From JASFEQ01 sp050124735 (GTDB lineage: Bacteria; Desulfobacterota; DSM-4660; Desulfatiglandales; HGW-15): a DNA stretch of 8,254 bases. A program made the position numbers and the translations under genes. Every line of letters starts with the position of its first letter. Within the stretch, counting starts at the first letter, position 1. Shown in pieces: positions 6,333 to 8,254 of this stretch. The stretch spans positions 1-8,254 of the forward strand of contig JASFEQ010000193.1 of assembly GCA_050124735.1 (NCBI GenBank). Reading direction: 5' to 3'. A model generated the notes under the pieces. The model saw nothing but the letters and a program-made list of their open reading frames with translations, was not told the origin of the DNA and did not search any database.

Positions 6333-8254
6333 CTACCCACGCACATCAAGTTCTTTTTGTTCTAATTCCCGTATCTCATCCCTGAAACGGGCAGCCTCTT
6401 CAAACTCCAGCTGCTTGGCCGCCCTCTTCATCTTCTTTTCAAGGTCTCTGACCATCGCCCGAATAACCTCTGGTGTGAGATATTCCGCCTCATCCTCTGC
6501 CATAGCGGGTATTGTCACATAATCGGCCTCATAGACAGACCCAAGCACATCTTCAATGTTTTTTTGGATGGATGCGGGTGTAATATTATAAACCCTGTTA
6601 TATTCCAATTGCATCTCACGACGGCGGTTGCTTTCCTCCATAGCCTTCCGCATAGATCCTGTGATGTGGTCTGCATAGAGAAGAACCGTGCCATTAATAT
6701 TTCTGGCCGCCCTGCCACAGGTCTGAATAAGGGACCTTTCTGAGCGCAGGAATCCCTCCTTGTCCGCATCAAGGATGGCTACTAGGGATACCTCAGGGAG
6801 GTCCAGGCCCTCTCTCAAAAGATTGATACCCACAAGCACATCAAAGACCCCCAGTCTTAGATCCCTGATAATGGCCATCCTTTCAATCGTCTTTATATCA
6901 GAATGCAGATATTGCACCTTCAGTTCCAATTCACTGTAGTGGTCGGCCAAATCTTCAGCCATCCTTTTGGTGAGGGTTGTGACAAGGATACGTTCATTTT
7001 GTGCGACCCTTTCCCTGATCCTGCCAAAGAGATCATCCACTTGATTGCTGGCAGGCCGAACGACGATCTCTGGATCTGTGAGGCCCGTGGGCCTGATGAT
7101 TTGCTCTGTGACCGATTCCGATTTCTCAAGTTCATAGGGGCCTGGTGTGGCTGACACATAGAGGATCTGTCGGACTTTGCTCTCAAATTCCTCAAACTTC
7201 AGGGGCCTGTTATCAAGGGCAGAAGGAAGGCGAAACCCAAATTTGACAAGGGTCTCTTTCCTAGATCGGTCCCCATTGTACATGCCATTGAGCTGTGGAA
7301 CCGTGATATGGCTTTCATCAAGGATGACCAGGAAGTCTTTCGGGAAGTAGTCGAGAAGGGTGGGCGGCGGCTCTCCAGGGGCTCTTCCTGTAAGATGCCT
7401 GGAATAGTTTTCAATGCCGTGGCAGTAGCCCATCTCAATCATCATCTCCAGATCGAACAGGGTGCGCTCCTCTATCCGCTGGGCCTCGAGCAGCTTGTTC
7501 TGTGAGCGGAATTCTTCAACCCTCTTTAGAAGCTCCTTTTTGATGTTCTCTATGGCCCTTTCCCTGATGTCGACCGTGGTCACGTAGTGTGTTGCAGGAT
7601 AAATGGTGATGCGATTGAGTTCCCCTGTCACCCTCCCTGTCAAAGGATCTATCTCCTGGATCGCCTCTACCACATCTCCAAAAAAACTGATGCGCACCGC
7701 ACGGTCCTCCTCATGGACCGGATAGATATCCAGAACGTCGCCGCGGACGCGAAACCTGCCCCGGTAAAAATCTATTTCCCCCCGCTCATAATGGATTTCC
7801 ACCAATTTCTTTATGGCTTCTTCCCTGGGGAGGACATCGTCTTTTTCCGCGTAAAGGAGAAGATTGTGGTAGGCCTCAGGTGAACCAAGACCATAGATAC
7901 AGGAGACGCTGGCCACAATGATCACATCATCCCTGTCAAGAAGTGAGCGAGTGGCTGAATGCCGCATCTTGTCGATGTGGTCATTGATGTGGGCATCTTT
8001 TTGGATATAGGTATCTGTTTGTGGAATGTAGGCCTCAGGCTGGTAGTAATCGTAGTAACTGACAAAGTACTCCACGGCGTTGTGAGGGAAAAAATTCTTC
8101 AACTCTCCGAATAACTGTGCGGCCAGGGTTTTGTTGGGGGCGATGATCAGGGTGGTTTTTTGTGTGCGCGCTATGACATGGGCCATGGTGAACGTCTTGC
8201 CAGACCCAGTCACACCAAGAAGAACCTGGTGCCGCAATCCTTCATTAACGCCCT
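6333..8254 (-). CDS. uvrB: Excinuclease ABC subunit B (N-terminus outside window)
   Basis: UvrB is the damage-verifying DNA helicase of nucleotide excision repair. It is loaded by UvrA and recruits the nuclease UvrC. About 640 residues are visible; comparison with E. coli UvrB (673 aa) suggests about 28 N-terminal residues lie beyond the right edge. The frame is open through the edge and reads GVNEGLRHQVLLG, so the TTG at 8237 is internal. Motifs in order are Walker A GVTGSGKT (8193-8216), the damage-probing beta-hairpin YYDYYQPEAY, RGDVLDIYP, GYCHGIENYSRHL, the DESH box (7308-7319), FRLPSALDNRPL, YVSATPG, TTLTKRMAEDL, YLHSD, GINLLREGLDLPEV, and helicase motif VI QTCGRAARN. The C-terminal UVR domain (LEFEEAARFRDEIREL) that contacts UvrC lies just before the stop. 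All catalytic elements are intact. The oxidoreductase start follows 91 bases later. Confidence 0.98.
   Translation of the reverse strand, partial: GVNEGLRHQVLLGVTGSGKTFTMAHVIARTQKTTLIIAPNKTLAAQLFGELKNFFPHNAVEYFVSYYDYYQPEAYIPQTDTYIQKDAHINDHIDKMRHSATRSLLDRDDVIIVASVSCIYGLGSPEAYHNLLLYAEKDDVLPREEAIKKLVEIHYERGEIDFYRGRFRVRGDVLDIYPVHEEDRAVRISFFGDVVEAIQEIDPLTGRVTGELNRITIYPATHYVTTVDIRERAIENIKKELLKRVEEFRSQNKLLEAQRIEERTLFDLEMMIEMGYCHGIENYSRHLTGRAPGEPPPTLLDYFPKDFLVILDESHITVPQLNGMYNGDRSRKETLVKFGFRLPSALDNRPLKFEEFESKVRQILYVSATPGPYELEKSESVTEQIIRPTGLTDPEIVVRPASNQVDDLFGRIRERVAQNERILVTTLTKRMAEDLADHYSELELKVQYLHSDIKTIERMAIIRDLRLGVFDVLVGINLLREGLDLPEVSLVAILDADKEGFLRSERSLIQTCGRAARNINGTVLLYADHITGSMRKAMEESNRRREMQLEYNRVYNITPASIQKNIEDVLGSVYEADYVTIPAMAEDEAEYLTPEVIRAMVRDLEKKMKRAAKQLEFEEAARFRDEIRELEQKELDVRG

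Noticed and set aside
6242..6349. Longer oxidoreductase start at ATG 6349 or ATG 6301.
   Set aside because: ATG 6349 would overlap the end of uvrB, and the added residues come from tandem-repeat sequence. ATG 6301 has its purine-rich site only two bases away. ATG 6241 begins directly before the cofactor-binding segment.
6700..6730. Cysteine in UvrB motif VI (QTCGRAARN) instead of Ile in E. coli.
   Set aside because: The catalytic Gln, Gly and Arg residues are intact, and variation at this position is ordinary among bacterial UvrB proteins as far as I recall.
6333..8237. UvrB starting at TTG 8237.
   Set aside because: The frame is open to the right edge and encodes conserved UvrB residues (NEGLRHQ) upstream of that codon, so it is internal and the gene is simply cut by the window.

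Overview
All four genes in this window lie on the minus strand. In transcription order (right to left) they are: uvrB, cut by the right edge and lacking its N-terminus; a stand-alone molybdopterin (Mo/W-bis-PGD) oxidoreductase; about 480 bases of highly structured repeat DNA without a gene; a Kef-type cation:proton antiporter with a cytoplasmic RCK domain; and a class III nucleotide cyclase fused to a STAND/AAA ATPase module, cut by the left edge and lacking its C-terminus. GC content looks moderate. The gene mix and the style of the intergenic repeats suggest a Desulfobacterota (deltaproteobacterial) or similar anaerobic, environmental bacterium. That is inference from general familiarity, since nothing here is a phylogenetic marker beyond UvrB.

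Right part (4163-8254): UvrB is conserved from the Walker A motif to its C-terminal UVR domain. It is followed after 91 bases by an oxidoreductase of the DMSO-reductase superfamily. That enzyme has no signal peptide and no neighbouring iron-sulfur or membrane partner. Its N-terminal iron-sulfur motif is unusual: where most relatives have a second cysteine, it has Met-Asp.

Middle (3685-4162): the space between the oxidoreductase stop and the antiporter start is one large imperfect palindrome. Four pairs of arms are nested in strict order around a core of compact hairpins. This is the least explained structure in the window.

Left part (1-3684): the antiporter and the cyclase/ATPase are 33 bases apart and are probably co-transcribed. 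The cyclase keeps its metal-binding and transition-state residues, but its two purine-selecting positions are Glu and Lys rather than the usual adenylate-cyclase Lys and Asp/Thr. Two zinc ribbons at its N-terminus and the ATPase module suggest a multidomain signalling protein whose input is unknown.

I see no tRNA, rRNA, CRISPR array, transposase gene or phage gene. The best candidates for new biology are the nested palindrome, the altered cluster motif of the oxidoreductase and the altered purine-selecting pair of the cyclase.
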